A stretch of 64,000 nucleotides of DNA from CBDCFL01 sp965216135 (GTDB lineage: Bacteria > Pseudomonadota > Alphaproteobacteria > Rhodobacterales > Rhodobacteraceae): contig CBDCFL010000015.1 of NCBI GenBank assembly GCA_965216135.1, positions 1 through 64,000 of the forward strand, given 5' to 3'. Positions within the stretch are counted from its first letter, which is position 1; each line of letters begins with the position of its first letter. This document shows positions 62,598-64,000 of this stretch, in pieces. A program made the position numbers and the translations under genes. The notes under the pieces are model-generated. The model worked only from the letters and a program-made list of their open reading frames with translations, was not told where the DNA came from and ran no database searches.

Positions 62598-63785
62598 TCA
62601 GGTGATCCGGCGTCGTTCTTCGGCAATGATCCGCGCGATCAGGTCGCAATCATCCAGCGAAAACGTCATCGGAATACGCATGTCGATCAGACCACTCAGA
62701 ATCCGATCGGTCTGCGGCAGTGATTGGGTCTCGGCGTAGCGCCAGCTATCGTGACGAGAGGTATAGCCCTTCGGCTCGTCGCGCCCGAACCACTTCAGCT
62801 CAACCCCGCGGGTTTGGCACGCGGCGATGTATGTCTCAACCTGCTCTGGTCCCAAATCCACCGCGAAGAACTGAATTGACGATCCGACAAATCCCTCGCT
62901 ATCCGCCCGGTGGATCGGGCGCAGGCCGGGCTGGTTTCGCAATCCTGCCTCAACCCTTGCGTAGCGTTGGTTCCAGGCCGTGCAAGCCAGCGGCAATTCG
63001 GCCAGTTGCGGGCGCAGAATGGCGGCGCGCAGATTGTCCATTCGGCCCGAGACATTTGGCGTTTCAAACCGGGATGTCGCAAAGGCGGAGCCATCCGGCG
63101 CACTCAGATGACGGTCGAAATGCATGTACGAGCCCGACAGCATGACCATCCGCGCCATCAATGCGCTGTCGTCGGTGACAATCAGGCCGCCTTCGCCGGA
63201 ATTCAGGTGCTTGTATGTCTGCGTCGAATAGCATCCGGCCACGCCGTGCCGGCCTGAGGTTACCCCAGCCCAGGACCCGCCCATGGTATGCGCGCAATCT
63301 TCGACGATCTGAACGTCCCTGGCGGCGCACAAAGCGCTAAGGCGATCCATATCGCAGATATGTCCGCGCATGTGGCTGAGGAGCAAAACCCGCGCGCTAC
63401 TAGCGATGATCTTGCGATCAAGGTCATCGATGTCGATCACCAGGTCTGGAGTGACCTCGACGAAAACCTGCCGCGCCGAAAGCGCGGCAATCGCGCCCGG
63501 CACCGGCGCGAGCGTAAAGGCATTGGTCAGAACCGGATCACCCGGCCGCACCGAAAGGGCACGCAGGGCGCATCCCATCGCATAGCCGCCCGAAGCGACC
63601 GCCAGACAGTATTTGGCCCCGGTAAATGCAGCGAACTCCTGCTCCAAAAGCGCGGTTTCGCCCGCCTCACCATCGGCGAGGTTATAGCGGTGCAATCGAC
63701 CGTGACGCATTACCTTGAGCGCTGCAGCAATCCCGGTTTCCGGGATTGGCAGTTGCTGCGTGAATGAACCTCTGAATATTTCCAC
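62598..63785 (-). CDS. DegT/DnrJ/EryC1/StrS-family aminotransferase
   Basis: 395 residues from GTG 63785. PLP-dependent sugar aminotransferase fold: YCLAVASGGYAMGCALRALS, DPVLTNAFTLAPVPGAIAAL, VEDCAHTMGGSWAGVTSGRH and the PLP lysine in CYSTQTYKHLNSGEGGLIVT. Usually acts on nucleotide keto-sugars for surface polysaccharides or antibiotic sugars; the substrate here is unknown. It starts 14 bases after the end of a broken HAD-like remnant. Confidence 0.92.
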   Translation of the reverse strand: MEIFRGSFTQQLPIPETGIAAALKVMRHGRLHRYNLADGEAGETALLEQEFAAFTGAKYCLAVASGGYAMGCALRALSVRPGDPVLTNAFTLAPVPGAIAALSARQVFVEVTPDLVIDIDDLDRKIIASSARVLLLSHMRGHICDMDRLSALCAARDVQIVEDCAHTMGGSWAGVTSGRHGVAGCYSTQTYKHLNSGEGGLIVTDDSALMARMVMLSGSYMHFDRHLSAPDGSAFATSRFETPNVSGRMDNLRAAILRPQLAELPLACTAWNQRYARVEAGLRNQPGLRPIHRADSEGFVGSSIQFFAVDLGPEQVETYIAACQTRGVELKWFGRDEPKGYTSRHDSWRYAETQSLPQTDRILSGLIDMRIPMTFSLDDCDLIARIIAEERRRIT

Positions 63786-63799
63786 TGTCGTGCCTGAGC

Positions 63800-63880
63800 C
63801 TAGATTGCGGCCAGTATGTCGCCCAGATCGTCGAAATGATGCAAGAGCGCATCTGCGCCAAAATGCTCTATGCTGAATTT
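63800..63880 (-). pseudogene. C-terminal remnant of a HAD-like gene
   Basis: The minus strand encodes FSIEHFGADALLHHFDDLGD ILAAI then TAG at 63800-63802. The ending resembles HAD-family hydrolases (GADALLHHFDDL), but TGA closes the frame a few codons upstream and nothing further is readable to 64000. Probably a decayed gene once cotranscribed with the aminotransferase. Confidence 0.35.
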
Positions 63881-64000
63881 TTCTCAGGCGATAAATCGCC
63901 GGACACTGTAATCAATAGAAAAGAGTTTTGATACGCTCAGGACTTGCGGTGATTTTGGCACCGCGTAAAAGCGTTCTAATCGACAACGACGAGGATCGGG

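Overview
The window reads as the chromosome of an alphaproteobacterium, most likely a Rhodobacteraceae (Roseobacter-group) member. Pointers are the CckA/ChpT histidine kinase pair, a Rhodobacteraceae-type FliM with a proline-rich tail, the olsB-olsA pair, a DUF2312 protein, a conserved Rhodobacteraceae protein of unknown function at 18962-19843, and a GAAC-N7-GAAC SOS box in front of recA. The genome is IS-rich: at least eleven insertion sequences or relics were found (IS1182-like, IS256, IS630, IS3, IS21, IS1380 and IS5 families), several nested inside one another, and at least six genes are broken by insertion or frameshift.

Layout. 1-17028 is a mobile island next to tRNA-Thr(TGT). It carries a P4-type integrase reading away from the tRNA, an unknown 285-residue protein, an AlpA-like regulator, a second helix-turn-helix protein and a XerC-like recombinase. 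Almost every island gene is split by ISs. For the P4 integrase and the HTH gene, removing the ISs at their target duplications restores an open reading frame exactly (396 and 141 codons). 17029-22150 holds the tRNA, a ferric-iron ABC permease whose 3' end has been replaced by tRNA-linked sequence, a Rhodobacteraceae orphan, and a DUF2312 gene hit at CTAG by an IS5 that itself carries an IS630. 22941-30460 is ordinary core genome: fliM, typA, DUF1330, alaS and recA with its SOS box.

30638-36119 is the most striking part. The CtrA-pathway kinase gene cckA is split by about 3.2 kb containing an intact IS1380, an IS21 scrap and the tail of a conjugative trb operon (trbI 3' part, DUF2274, DUF736). 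On one side the cckA sensor half is fused in frame to the TrbI C-terminal domain. The phosphotransferase gene chpT at 59383-59978 carries a one-base frameshift, so two successive steps of the CckA-ChpT-CtrA relay look damaged, while flagellar switch genes fliM and fliG are open.

36220-64000 is mostly core: rsmB, guaB, glk, an Lrp regulator, arginase plus ornithine cyclodeaminase, ppk2 plus a TetR regulator, a membrane protein whose 5' end is abutted by a second, frameshifted IS21, rpsI-rplM, a thioesterase, an enoyl-CoA hydratase, an M32 carboxypeptidase, ctaA, a divergent Lrp/ornithine decarboxylase pair around a 229-bp perfect duplication, an RNA methyltransferase, TfoX, a ThiE/TenI protein, olsBA, DUF3553, chpT, purB, fliG and a DegT aminotransferase. 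Ornithine is a recurring theme: it is made by arginase and used by the cyclodeaminase, the decarboxylase and OlsB.

Several local duplications (999/2061, 16977/17132, 53781/54028, 57147/57289 and the scrambled block at 6101-6544) may be real or may be unmerged assembly ends. They are reported separately so that they can be tested.
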